This document shows, one piece after another, positions 26,351 to 35,600 of a DNA stretch of 64,000 bases. Origin of the DNA: Bacteroides sp. OM05-12 (lineage in GTDB: Bacteria; Bacteroidota; Bacteroidia; Bacteroidales; Bacteroidaceae); assembly GCF_003438995.1 (NCBI RefSeq), contig NZ_QSUN01000001.1, positions 310,001-374,000 of the forward strand. Reading direction: 5' to 3'. Made by a program: the position numbers and the translations under genes. The notes below the pieces were generated by a model. The model was not told the DNA's origin. It did not search any database and worked only from the letters and a program-made list of their open reading frames with translations. Each line of letters starts with the position of its first letter. The stretch's first letter is position 1.

Positions 26351-26827
26351 TTATTTTGTTTTGATTATTGCTTGTATTTTGTCTTTCTCATTAGTTGTGA
26401 TTGTTTTTTCCATGCGAATCCATTCGTAATCTTCCGGTTTTGCAGTAGTCCATCCTTTATAGTTGGCAGGATAACCGATAACTTTTACTTCATATCCGGT
26501 TCCGTCACTAAGAGAAGCTATATCAAAGGTAGCAGCTACAATAACGTCTGCATTATGCTTTTGAGTTGAATTGAAAAGTGCACGGGTTCTGAGATTACTT
26601 ACTTCACCATTGAGTGCATTAACTTCTTTATTGGTAAATTTCCAGCTGTCGACAATTTTCCCTTTACTTTCATTTATTTCCAATTCTACAATTAAAGGTT
26701 TTACATAGGCATTTTGTACGGGTTCAAGCAAACGTGCCTGAGATTCTCTGAATTCTACTTTGTTTTGTGCGTATGCTCCGCTAAACCCAACAGTTGTTAA
26801 GAACATAATTAATAATAACTTTCTCAT
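26351..26827 (-). CDS. exported protein of unknown function
   Basis: A 158-residue exported protein with signal peptide MRKLLLIMFLTTVGFSGAYAQ when started at 26827; an upstream ATG at 26866 would add 13 residues that spoil the signal. The mature part (RESQARLLEPVQNAYVKPL, FNSTQKHNADVIVAATFDI, YEVKVIGYPANYKGW) suggests a compact alpha/beta domain with a beta-rich end. I do not recognise the family. It is the first of four exported-protein genes downstream of HTH copy 2. Confidence 0.7.
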   Translation of the reverse strand: MRKLLLIMFLTTVGFSGAYAQNKVEFRESQARLLEPVQNAYVKPLIVELEINESKGKIVDSWKFTNKEVNALNGEVSNLRTRALFNSTQKHNADVIVAATFDIASLSDGTGYEVKVIGYPANYKGWTTAKPEDYEWIRMEKTITTNEKDKIQAIIKTK

Positions 26828-26923
26828 AAATAATGTCGTTTTTATTGTTAAGTAATCATTATGCAAATGTCCGTATAAAAAGATTACTGTTAATCAATTT
26901 TGTATTGCAGGAATGACACGCTT

Positions 26924-27154
26924 TTATTGCGAATATTGCGACTTTTCCTTTTGATTTATCTCTTCTGCAAGTTCTTTGAAGAAATTACGATGGAGAATTA
27001 TTGAGATTCGGGTGAGTATGTTAGTGTCAATACTGTTTTTTTGAAAGATACGATAAACATTGGAGCGATCACAAGAGAGTTTTTGGGCAAACCATGATAT
27101 GCTCTTTCCTTGATGTTCAAGTTCTTCCTTTATCAATTCGCTGATGGTTTTCAT
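26924..27154 (-). CDS. small HTH DNA-binding protein, copy 2
   Basis: A 76-residue single-domain helix-turn-helix protein paralogous to 24006-24233. Identity is strongest in CDRSNVYRIFQK (the putative recognition helix) and RISIILH, so the two probably bind similar sites. It is upstream of and co-directional with the four exported-protein genes, with a 96-bp gap, and downstream of the structured RNA candidate at 27248-27474. Its role as a local regulator is inference. Confidence 0.8.
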   Translation of the reverse strand: MKTISELIKEELEHQGKSISWFAQKLSCDRSNVYRIFQKNSIDTNILTRISIILHRNFFKELAEEINQKEKSQYSQ

Positions 27155-27247
27155 AAATTTGGCAATGAAAGGTTGTGATATATAAGCATGGTTCCATCTG
27201 CTTAATTACTTTGTATGTTTATATGGGTGATCGAATCAAAGGGATAT

Positions 27248-27474
27248 AAAAAAGACGTGGAACCGAACTTTATTATTTACTGAGGTTCTGGAATACCCGT
27301 CTAACAATAAAATTAAGCCCACGTCATAAACGACACGGGCGTATAACTCTATATTCTTTGTTAGACGTTGAATTTTCCAGATTCCAGTAAATTTAAGAAT
27401 AAAAGCTAACGCTCTTTTATATATATGTCTTTAAAATATTTTAGTTCGCCATAGGCATTATCTTTAATGTTATT
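27248..27474 (-). ncRNA. structured RNA candidate, 6S-like in shape
   Basis: A leftward transcription unit of about 227 nt with no coding potential. Three nested helices close a long rod: 27276-27282 with 27385-27391, 27288-27293 with 27375-27380, and a perfect 10-bp helix 27298-27307 with 27358-27367. Inside is an AT-rich bubble with an apical 9-bp hairpin (27317-27325 with 27332-27340) that is fully paired only as minus-strand RNA, where two pairs are G-U; on the plus strand these are A-C mismatches. An exact -7 element (27485-27478) precedes it and a six-U run follows (27253-27248). Rod, central bubble and apical loop resemble 6S RNA, but I cannot confirm the family. Confidence 0.55.
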
Positions 27475-27477
27475 TGG

Positions 27478-27485
27478 CAAATGTA
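27478..27485 (-). promoter_or_regulatory. promoter -7 element of the RNA candidate
   Basis: CAAATGTA on plus reads TACATTTG on minus, an exact TAnnTTTG match. Transcription would start at about 27474. Confidence 0.5.
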
Positions 27486-27606
27486 GAAAAGAAGCATGAA
27501 ATCTCCTAATACTTGTACCTTAAAACTTATATTTATCTTGGGTGGTATTAAGCCTATCTTCATTAATTTTATCTATTTTCTTTATCTATCTTCATCAAAA
27601 AACGAG

Positions 27607-27614
27607 TATCTTTG
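27607..27614 (+). promoter_or_regulatory. promoter -7 element of mutS
   Basis: TATCTTTG, an exact TAnnTTTG match, lies 34 bp before the GTG at 27649. It rules out the longer frame that begins at 27496. Confidence 0.65.
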
Positions 27615-27648
27615 TCCTCGTTATTTATTAAAAAGAAAGGATATAAAA

Positions 27649-30261
27649 GTGGCAAATGATATCGTTTTAACCCCGATGATGAAGCAGTTTTTGGACTTGA
27701 AAGCCAAGCATCCGGATGCGGTGATGCTGTTTCGTTGTGGAGACTTCTATGAAACTTATTCCACAGATGCTATTGTAGCTGCAGAAATACTTGGCATAAC
27801 ACTTACAAAACGCGCTAACGGTAAAGAAAAAACCATTGAGATGGCAGGTTTTCCTTATCATGCACTCGATACTTATTTGCCGAAGCTGATCAGGGCAGGG
27901 AAGAGGGTTGCTATTTGTGACCAGTTGGAAGATCCGAAAACAACAAAAAAACTGGTTAAACGAGGCATTACGGAGCTTGTCACTCCGGGTGTATCCATTA
28001 ATGATAACATATTGAATTATAAGGAAAACAATTTTCTTGCCGCTATTCATTTTGGAAAGGCTGCATGTGGCGTTGCTTTCCTTGATATTTCTACGGGAGA
28101 ATTTCTTACGGCAGAGGGACCTTTCGATTATGTGGATAAACTATTGAATAATTTTGCTCCGAAAGAAGTGTTGTTTGAACGGGGCAAACGTGGCATGTTC
28201 GAAGGTAATTTCGGCTCTAAGTTCTTTACTTTTGAGTTGGATGACTGGATATTCACCGAAAGCAGTTCGCGTGAAAAACTATTAAAACATTTTGAAACGA
28301 AGAATCTTAAAGGATTCGGAGTAGAGCATTTAAGAAACGGTATTATTGCTTCAGGGGCTATCCTGCAATATTTGGATATGACACAACATACGCAGATTGG
28401 TCATATTACATCGCTTTCACGGATTGAAGAAGACCGTTATGTACGTCTTGATAAGTTTACTGTGCGTAGTTTGGAACTTATCAACAGTATGAATGACGGG
28501 GGCATTAGTCTGCTCAACGTTATTGATAAAACAATCAGCCCGATGGGAGCCCGTCTATTGAAACGCTGGATGGTATTTCCTTTGAAAGATGAGAAACCTA
28601 TCAACGAACGTCTCAATGTGGTGGAGTATTTCTTCCGTGAGCCGGAATTTAAGGAAATGATAGAGGAACAACTTCATTTGATTGGCGATTTGGAGCGTAT
28701 TGTTTCTAAAGTGGCCGTAGGACGTGTATCTCCTCGTGAAGTCGTTCAACTAAAAATTGCTTTACAAGCGATAGAGCCGATAAAAGAGGCTTGTTCCGCT
28801 GCCGATAATCCGAGTTTGAACAGGATAGGAGAACAGCTTAATCTCTGTGTTTCTATTCGTGACCGTATTGCCAAAGAGATAAAGAACGACCCTCCTTTGC
28901 TGATTAATAAAGGAGGATTTATTCAGGATGGAGTGAATGAGGAACTGGACGAACTTCGTAAGATTGCTTTTTCGGGTAAGGATTATTTGCTTCAAATACA
29001 ACAGCGTGAGAGTGAGTTGACGGGTATTCCAAGTTTGAAGATCGCTTATAATAACGTATTTGGTTATTATATTGAAGTGAGAAATGCACATAAAGATAAG
29101 GTACCTCAGGAGTGGATTCGTAAACAGACGTTAGTCAACGCAGAACGTTATATTACGCAGGAGCTGAAAGAATACGAAGAAAAGATTCTTGGTGCGGAAG
29201 ATAAGATTCTGGTACTGGAGACAAAGCTTTATAATGATTTGGTGCTTGCCTTGACCGAGTTTATTCCGGCTATACAGATTAATGCCAATCAGATAGCCCG
29301 TTTGGATTGTTTACTTGCTTTTTCCAATATAGCTCGTGAGAATAATTATATCCGTCCGATAATAGAGGATAGTGATGTCATTAATATTAAGCAGGGCAGG
29401 CATCCAGTGATTGAGAAACAATTGCCGATAGGAGAGAAGTACATTGCAAATGACGTATATCTCGATAGTGAAAAGCAGCAGATTATTATTATTACCGGTC
29501 CGAATATGGCAGGTAAGTCGGCTTTATTAAGGCAGACTGCATTAATTACCTTATTGGCTCAAATAGGCTGTTTTGTACCTGCTGAGAGTGCCCGCATAGG
29601 ATTAGTCGATAAAATATTTACCCGTGTGGGTGCAAGTGATAATATTTCCGTTGGCGAGTCTACTTTCATGGTTGAGATGAATGAGGCGGCTGATATTCTG
29701 AATAATATATCTCCCAGAAGTTTGGTGCTTTTCGACGAGTTGGGGCGTGGAACTTCTACGTATGACGGCATCTCTATTGCATGGGCTATTGTAGAATATA
29801 TCCATGAGCATCCGAAAGGTAAAGCGCGAACGCTTTTTGCTACCCATTACCATGAATTAAATGAAATGGAGAAATCTTTCAACCGTATTAAAAACTACAA
29901 TGTATCGGTTAAAGAAGTCGATAATAAAGTAATTTTTCTTCGTAAACTTGAACGGGGTGGGAGTGAGCACTCTTTCGGTATCCATGTGGCAAAGATGGCG
30001 GGAATGCCTAAGAGCATTGTAAAACGTGCCGATGATATTCTGCATCAACTGGAAACGGATAATCGTCAACAGGGAATTTCTAAACCGTTATCTGAAGTAA
30101 GTGAGCATAGAGAAGGTATGCAATTAAACTTCTTCCAGTTGGATGATCCTATCCTTTGTCAGATTCGTGATGAGATTCTTAATCTTGATGTCAATAACCT
30201 GACTCCGCTTGAAGCCTTGAATAAGCTGAATGATATTAAGAAAATTGTGAAAGGAAAATAA
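27649..30261 (+). CDS. mutS: DNA mismatch repair protein MutS
   Basis: An 870-residue mismatch-recognition ATPase. The mismatch-binding Phe-x-Glu is present as GDFYETY (F33, E35). A connector and lever domain follow. The ATPase has the Walker A motif [14 protein letters not shown] at about residue 617, [16 protein letters not shown] (Walker B and signature) and FATHYHEL. The C-terminal part reaches [11 protein letters not shown]. The frame is open to 27496, but family members begin within a few residues of the IVLTPMMKQ motif, and a -7 element lies at 27607. The start is therefore most likely GTG at 27649, preceded by AAAGAAAGGA. It is followed after 3 bp by an exported-protein gene. Confidence 0.95.
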   Translation: MANDIVLTPMMKQFLDLKAKHPDAVMLFRCGDFYETYSTDAIVAAEILGITLTKRANGKEKTIEMAGFPYHALDTYLPKLIRAGKRVAICDQLEDPKTTKKLVKRGITELVTPGVSINDNILNYKENNFLAAIHFGKAACGVAFLDISTGEFLTAEGPFDYVDKLLNNFAPKEVLFERGKRGMFEGNFGSKFFTFELDDWIFTESSSREKLLKHFETKNLKGFGVEHLRNGIIASGAILQYLDMTQHTQIGHITSLSRIEEDRYVRLDKFTVRSLELINSMNDGGISLLNVIDKTISPMGARLLKRWMVFPLKDEKPINERLNVVEYFFREPEFKEMIEEQLHLIGDLERIVSKVAVGRVSPREVVQLKIALQAIEPIKEACSAADNPSLNRIGEQLNLCVSIRDRIAKEIKNDPPLLINKGGFIQDGVNEELDELRKIAFSGKDYLLQIQQRESELTGIPSLKIAYNNVFGYYIEVRNAHKDKVPQEWIRKQTLVNAERYITQELKEYEEKILGAEDKILVLETKLYNDLVLALTEFIPAIQINANQIARLDCLLAFSNIARENNYIRPIIEDSDVINIKQGRHPVIEKQLPIGEKYIANDVYLDSEKQQIIIITGPNMAGKSALLRQTALITLLAQIGCFVPAESARIGLVDKIFTRVGASDNISVGESTFMVEMNEAADILNNISPRSLVLFDELGRGTSTYDGISIAWAIVEYIHEHPKGKARTLFATHYHELNEMEKSFNRIKNYNVSVKEVDNKVIFLRKLERGGSEHSFGIHVAKMAGMPKSIVKRADDILHQLETDNRQQGISKPLSEVSEHREGMQLNFFQLDDPILCQIRDEILNLDVNNLTPLEALNKLNDIKKIVKGK

Positions 30262-30264
30262 GCT

Positions 30265-30948
30265 ATGAAGTATTTTTGTTATGCTGTTGTTTGTTTTCTG
30301 TGTGTAAGTTTATCATCATTTTCTCAAGAGAAATATTCGGTTAGACCCAAACAAAAGTCTCAGGATAATGATTCTGTATTTATTACTAGTGGGAAGTATT
30401 ATTCGACTTATGGGGATTATGTAATAGGGAAATATAATGAGATAACAGATTTGGTAGTATCTGCGCGTGAAAATTCTTTGATTGGAGGGGGCGATTTAAA
30501 GATTGAAGTAAAAAATAAAGATTTAAAGAAGGTTCTTAAAAAAGCGCGTATTATCGAATACCAGAATATGCTTTTGGTTAATTGTAAAGGATTAAAAAAT
30601 GGAGCTTTTCGTTTAGGGACAGGATATGCTCCTGCATTTTGCTATAGTTATAAAAAGATAATATTTGCTTCTATGCCGGTTGGTAGTAGAGAAGCTTTTA
30701 TAACAACAAGTTTTGGGTTAGTAGGTGCTTCTATTGTCTATGATAAGCTTGTTTGTTATTCAATATCTTCTGATTCTAAGAATGTTAATCGGATTTATGA
30801 GGAGGATGTGGAGCAAATGTTATTTAAACGTCCTGATTTATTAGAACGTTATAGAAACGAGAATAGAAGAGACAGGACATCTGCTCGTACTGTTATTAAA
30901 TATTTGCGTGAAGCCGGATTAATCAAACCTTCTGAAGAAATGCAATAA
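30265..30948 (+). CDS. exported protein of unknown function
   Basis: A 227-residue exported protein with signal peptide MKYFCYAVVCFLCVSLSSFSQ. The mature part starts with a polar, lysine-rich stretch and a segment with repeated D/K motifs (GGGDLKIEVKNKDLKKVLKKARI), then strands such as YQNMLLVNCKGL and FITTSFGLVGASIVYD. A basic helical tail follows (ERYRNENRRDRTSARTVIKY). I do not recognise the family. It begins 3 bp after mutS, so it is probably co-transcribed. Its last 26 bp overlap the 3' end of the convergent TPR/HTH gene. Confidence 0.75.
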   Translation: MKYFCYAVVCFLCVSLSSFSQEKYSVRPKQKSQDNDSVFITSGKYYSTYGDYVIGKYNEITDLVVSARENSLIGGGDLKIEVKNKDLKKVLKKARIIEYQNMLLVNCKGLKNGAFRLGTGYAPAFCYSYKKIIFASMPVGSREAFITTSFGLVGASIVYDKLVCYSISSDSKNVNRIYEEDVEQMLFKRPDLLERYRNENRRDRTSARTVIKYLREAGLIKPSEEMQ

Positions 30949-32545
30949 TATCTTCATCGGAAGCCAATTCCAGATGTTTTCTCAATCGATGTCGTGTCAT
31001 ACTGATTGTTTTGGTAGAGTTGCCGGTAATGAGAGTTATTTCTTTGGAAGAAAGGTTCATTCTGAGCAAAACAGCCAGATTCTTTTCAGCAGTTGTAATA
31101 CAAGGAAATCGTTCTTCCAGACGTTTTGAAAAGGCTTTGTTTTGTTCTTCTATCTGGATGGATAACTCGTCCTTCTGTTCTTCTATTTGATATTGCGCGA
31201 TAAATGTATTTACTTTTTTCAAGTATGTGAGTTGTTCTGCCGATTCCATTTTATAGGTTTCTCTGATCATATTCCTTATCTTTTCAAGCAATTCGTTTCT
31301 GCTTCTTAAGAACAATAACATATATCCTAACTTCTCTTTTGCAGCTTGCAGTTCATGATCTATATTTCCTATCTTTTCTTCTTTTTCTTTAATTTCCAAT
31401 TCCATAATTTTGCGTTGTGACTGCTCTAGCTCGTATTGTTGGGCGATTAGTTCCAGTTCTTTTTTCTTTTTGAACCAGCGGAAACGGGCAAATAATAATA
31501 GTATACAAAGTAACATGACAATAAATGTTATTATCCAGTTCTTTTGTAGTATGGCAAGATCATGTTCCTTTTGTTGAAGCTCGTACTCTTGTTTTAGTTT
31601 AAGCAATTGCTGACTTGTTATTTTACGTTCTATTTCCCGCAGGTTCTTTTCGGATTGTATCTCTTTATTGACTTCCGTTTGCTTTTGAAGGCAGCTATAA
31701 GCCAATGGATAATCTTTTTGAGCCGCATAAATCAGTGAGCGTTGCAGATAGTTTTCACTTAAAAGATCTTTTGCTTTTACCCTCTGTGCATATTCTTTAG
31801 CCATGTCCAATGCAACCAGAGCATCCTCATACTTGTGCAAATAATAATATTGTTTTCCAAGATTATTGTAATTTGCGGCTACAGACCAGATAATTCCAAG
31901 AGATAAGTTGATTTTTATAGCTTCCTGTATAAGTTTGACCTTTTCTTCACTGTTGCCCGGTGACATACATAAGTTGTTGATGACGGCGGCTATATTTCTT
32001 TGGCTATTGGTTTTTCTAAAAATATCAAGTGCCATATTGAAGAAATAGTCAGCTTTATCATATTCCTGTGCATTATAGTAGATAAATCCTTTATGATTGT
32101 ATGACAACGCAATGCCAATGGAATCGGATAATTCTTGATATATTTCCAAACTCTTGTCTGTATAGTCTATTGCTCTATCTTTATTGTTTAGTTTTGTATA
32201 ACCCCAACCAATGCCATTGTATATTTCTGCTTGTAAAGAGATGGAATCGTCAGGACAGTAGTTTAATGCATTGAAGCACAAACTTAGTCCGAGGTCGAAA
32301 TCTCCCTCAAACATAGTTATTCTTGCGTAAATGAAAAGAGCCCGGCTGCAAATGACAGGATCGTTTCTTTCTTTACCTATTTCGTATGCCTGCTGGGCAT
32401 TTTTTATTGCTTCTTCAGGGTTTGACGTGTCTAATTCATATGCTTTTCTAAGTATGGCTTCGACGTCGTCATTTTGTGCTAAAATTCCTATTCCTGACTC
32501 TGATAAAGCCAGGAATAGGAATAGGAATAGTATAAGTGTTTTCAT
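30923..32545 (-). CDS. membrane TPR protein with C-terminal LuxR-like HTH
   Basis: A 540-residue protein of a Bacteroidetes regulator type. It has a signal peptide, several tetratricopeptide repeats (about residues 30-300: KNAQQAYEIGKER, AEIYNGIGWGYTKLN, SYNHKGFIYYNAQEYDKADY, YNNLGKQYYYLHKYEDALVAL) and a single transmembrane helix near residue 340 (NWIITFIVMLLCILLLFA). A long coiled coil follows (about 360-420). The C-terminal helix-turn-helix (FPCITTAEKNLAVLLRMNLS then SKEITLITGNSTKTISMTRH) resembles LuxR-type domains. This suggests a membrane-bound sensor with repeats outside and the DNA-binding part inside; targets are unknown. Its 3' end overlaps the upstream convergent gene by 26 bp. Confidence 0.85.
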   Translation of the reverse strand: MKTLILFLFLFLALSESGIGILAQNDDVEAILRKAYELDTSNPEEAIKNAQQAYEIGKERNDPVICSRALFIYARITMFEGDFDLGLSLCFNALNYCPDDSISLQAEIYNGIGWGYTKLNNKDRAIDYTDKSLEIYQELSDSIGIALSYNHKGFIYYNAQEYDKADYFFNMALDIFRKTNSQRNIAAVINNLCMSPGNSEEKVKLIQEAIKINLSLGIIWSVAANYNNLGKQYYYLHKYEDALVALDMAKEYAQRVKAKDLLSENYLQRSLIYAAQKDYPLAYSCLQKQTEVNKEIQSEKNLREIERKITSQQLLKLKQEYELQQKEHDLAILQKNWIITFIVMLLCILLLFARFRWFKKKKELELIAQQYELEQSQRKIMELEIKEKEEKIGNIDHELQAAKEKLGYMLLFLRSRNELLEKIRNMIRETYKMESAEQLTYLKKVNTFIAQYQIEEQKDELSIQIEEQNKAFSKRLEERFPCITTAEKNLAVLLRMNLSSKEITLITGNSTKTISMTRHRLRKHLELASDEDIIAFLQKV

Positions 32546-32563
32546 TATATTCTCTTATTTGCA

Positions 32564-32571
32564 CAAAATTA
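32564..32571 (-). promoter_or_regulatory. promoter -7 element of the TPR/HTH gene
   Basis: CAAAATTA on plus reads TAATTTTG on minus, an exact TAnnTTTG match, about 19 bp before the start codon. Confidence 0.55.
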
Positions 32572-32616
32572 AGAGAATTTTGATTAATGGCAAATATTTG
32601 TTTAAGAATAAAGATT

Positions 32617-35600
32617 CTATTTTATGATAATCTTATGGATAGACTGGCGGTTATCCAATGTTGTTATGTATACCATATAAACACCTTTCGATAATCTGTT
32701 CAAATCGATTTCCGGTTGATTTTCTGAACTCATAATCGGCGTTCCGGCCATAGAATATAGATTCATCAGCTTATAATCACCATTTATCACCAGTTTGTTT
32801 TCGGGAGTTAGATAAACAATGAGATTTCCATCATTTACATAATCGATATTATCGCCTCCTATTACTGTAAAGTCGATAGATACCGGATTTGATTCTCCTG
32901 AATTATAAACTTTAGTTATCGCGGCAGTGTGCTTGCCCGATGATAGTCCGGTCAATAAGTATTTGCTGTCTTGAGTTTCGGTTATCAGCTTGTTGTCCAG
33001 ATATACTTTATAAGTCTTGAAAGAACCGTTTCCTTCTTCCGGATTTGTTATAAAGTTCTTGTCTGTACCAATAAAGACATCATCAACCAACAATAAGAAA
33101 CTACTTCTTGAATGACTATTTAATATCACGTATTTGGCTTCTTTCGGTATGGAATAAGAATATTCCGTATATTCTGTAGGAACGTTGATAAACTCCTCTT
33201 CCAGATAAGTGAAACTGCTTAATTGGGCATCTGTGGTAGAATATCCGACACGAATTCTTTCCAATCCGTTCTCACTGTCATAGCTTCTGGCAAAGAAGCT
33301 GAAAGTGAAGTCTTTGTGGAAATTAAGTTTCGGTGAGATTAAATAGTCATCACTGTCGTGCATAATTATTTGTTCGTTTTCATCTTCTGTTTCTCTTGAA
33401 GCGAAGAATCCTAAAGCACGCTGGCCGGAATGAGCTGTGTTAATGCCCAATGGAGGCTCGGTTGTATTAGAATTGAATATGATAGCAGCCATCGGTTCAC
33501 GCATATTCGGGAATGTTGTAGCACCAAATCCATAAGTTGGGTATCGGTCGTTATCTACGTATTGCCATCCTGTATTACCAACCGGATTAAGTTCGAAATC
33601 TTCATAAGAGGAATCTTCGAATCCGTCTTCAATATTGGCAAACAGATTCCATAATAATTGCCATTCTGCCGGCTTGTCTGTTGCCATAATATCAATATTA
33701 GATACAGGAGCTTTTTTCTGAATTAGCGTATATGAGAACTCATATTGGTCATTCTCCGTTACATTCAGATTCGTAACCTGTTTCTCAAATCCGGGTTGCA
33801 TTAAAGTCAAAGTATAATTGCCTTTCCATATTTTCTGGAAGGTTGCTTTTCCATTCGATACCGTTGTTTGGTACTTATTTCCTTTATTATCGTCTATGTT
33901 GATAGAGGCCCCTTCTGCATCTTTCGGAACAGAGTTGGTTGTTACGTTCATTGTGATGTTTGTGAATTGTTTATGGTAAATAGGAGCTGATATTGTGGCA
34001 TCAGAGGTAAGCTTGTCTAGCGGATAGTTTGCCTTAACGGCATATTTGTATGTATCTTTAGGTAGATTGGCAAACGTTTCATCGACTGTTGTCAATTCTG
34101 TTGTTCCTGCTTTTATCTTTGTCCATTTTTCAGGAGTAGACTGTTCTTTTTCGGTCATTCTCCATACATCGTAGGTTACATTTAGCGGATGTTCGCTAGC
34201 TTCTATCATTTCGCCTTCTGCCCGTAGCATGAGAGCGCCTTCCCAATTTCTTGCGTCGAAATAAGTGTAACCATTGGGGTACCGATAGTCTGTACTGAAA
34301 CATTGGATTTGTTTTCCTATGACATCAGAATTATTATCGTTGGCTAAATATACGTTTCCATCACTGCTCAGAGCCAGCATGAAACCACGTGGAGCGTTTA
34401 CTCGTTCCGGTAGTTCAAATGTAGTCCATACGTCGTCATTTGTAGGAACATTCTTTTGTGAGAATAATAATGTGCCTGTAGGCATTCCGTTTTCATCAAG
34501 ATCAATGATATACACGTGAACATACGGCTTCTTTCCTTCGCTGCTATTGGTGAACCATTTTACGCGATGGATAGTGGTAGGAGTACGGAAAATATTTCCT
34601 AATATATGGTATTCGCCACCTTCGTTATATCCCATAGGTTCTTTAGGTGTACCGTTGTCATATAAATATTCTACGGTATCGAAGGGACGTTCCCAATTAA
34701 TAGTTTGATTTCCTGTGTTTGATTCTTCTGTGGTGACAGAGGACGGCGGGATATTCTTATAGGTTAATTTAATGACTTCATTGCTGACATTACCCTGTAC
34801 CTGCAATGGCTGATTAGAAATTACTTCAAAGTTATTCTTTCTGACCGTTAACTGATAATTGTCACTCTTATATACTTTATCAAACGTATATTCTCCGTTT
34901 TCGTTTGTGGATGTCTTGTAATTATTGTATCCGCTTATGGTTACCCAAGCTCCTCGAACGGGAGTATTTCCGTTGTCGGTAATCTTTCCATTCACGCTGT
35001 ACTGAGGTAATGTTGTGATTGTAATATTACTTTCCGTTGTTTTTAGCGGTGTTACGGTTATCTTTGTTTCTTTTTCTTCATATCCGAGCAAAGTAGCTTT
35101 TAAATTGTATTCTCCGGCAATGATGTCCGTGAAGCTATATTTGCCTTCTGTATCGGATTGTGTAGTAAACGTTTCTTGTCCGCTTAGCGTTAAAGTAACA
35201 TTTGCCAATGGGTTTGTTCCGTCTGTAACAGTTCCTGCTACTTCTCCTTTATCCTGTTCTTTCAGCAGGACATCGTTGATATGAAGTACCATTCCTTGAT
35301 TTGAAACGGAAGTATGTTGCAGTCCTAAATAGTATTTACCGCTTTCTTCCAATACAGGTAATGTGACATAGAATACAGTGCCATAATATGACTTTATTTC
35401 CAGATCTTGTACGATAATAGTTTGTGCTTCCGGTTCTATTTCTTTGCCTAAAGTAATTCTTAGTCGTTCTGTTTCATAATAAGCAGTATTTGCTTTGAAT
35501 GATAATTCATATATTTTACCTTTCTCGAGTGCTAAAGGAGGAGATACTAACCAATTATTCGTTGGAGTGAAATTGGTTTTGTCTGCACATGATTCGGCTC

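Noticed and set aside
27230..27250. tRNA T-arm-like sequence (GATCGAATCAAAGG)
   Set aside because: No acceptor stem, anticodon arm or D arm can be built around it. No tRNA was found in the window.
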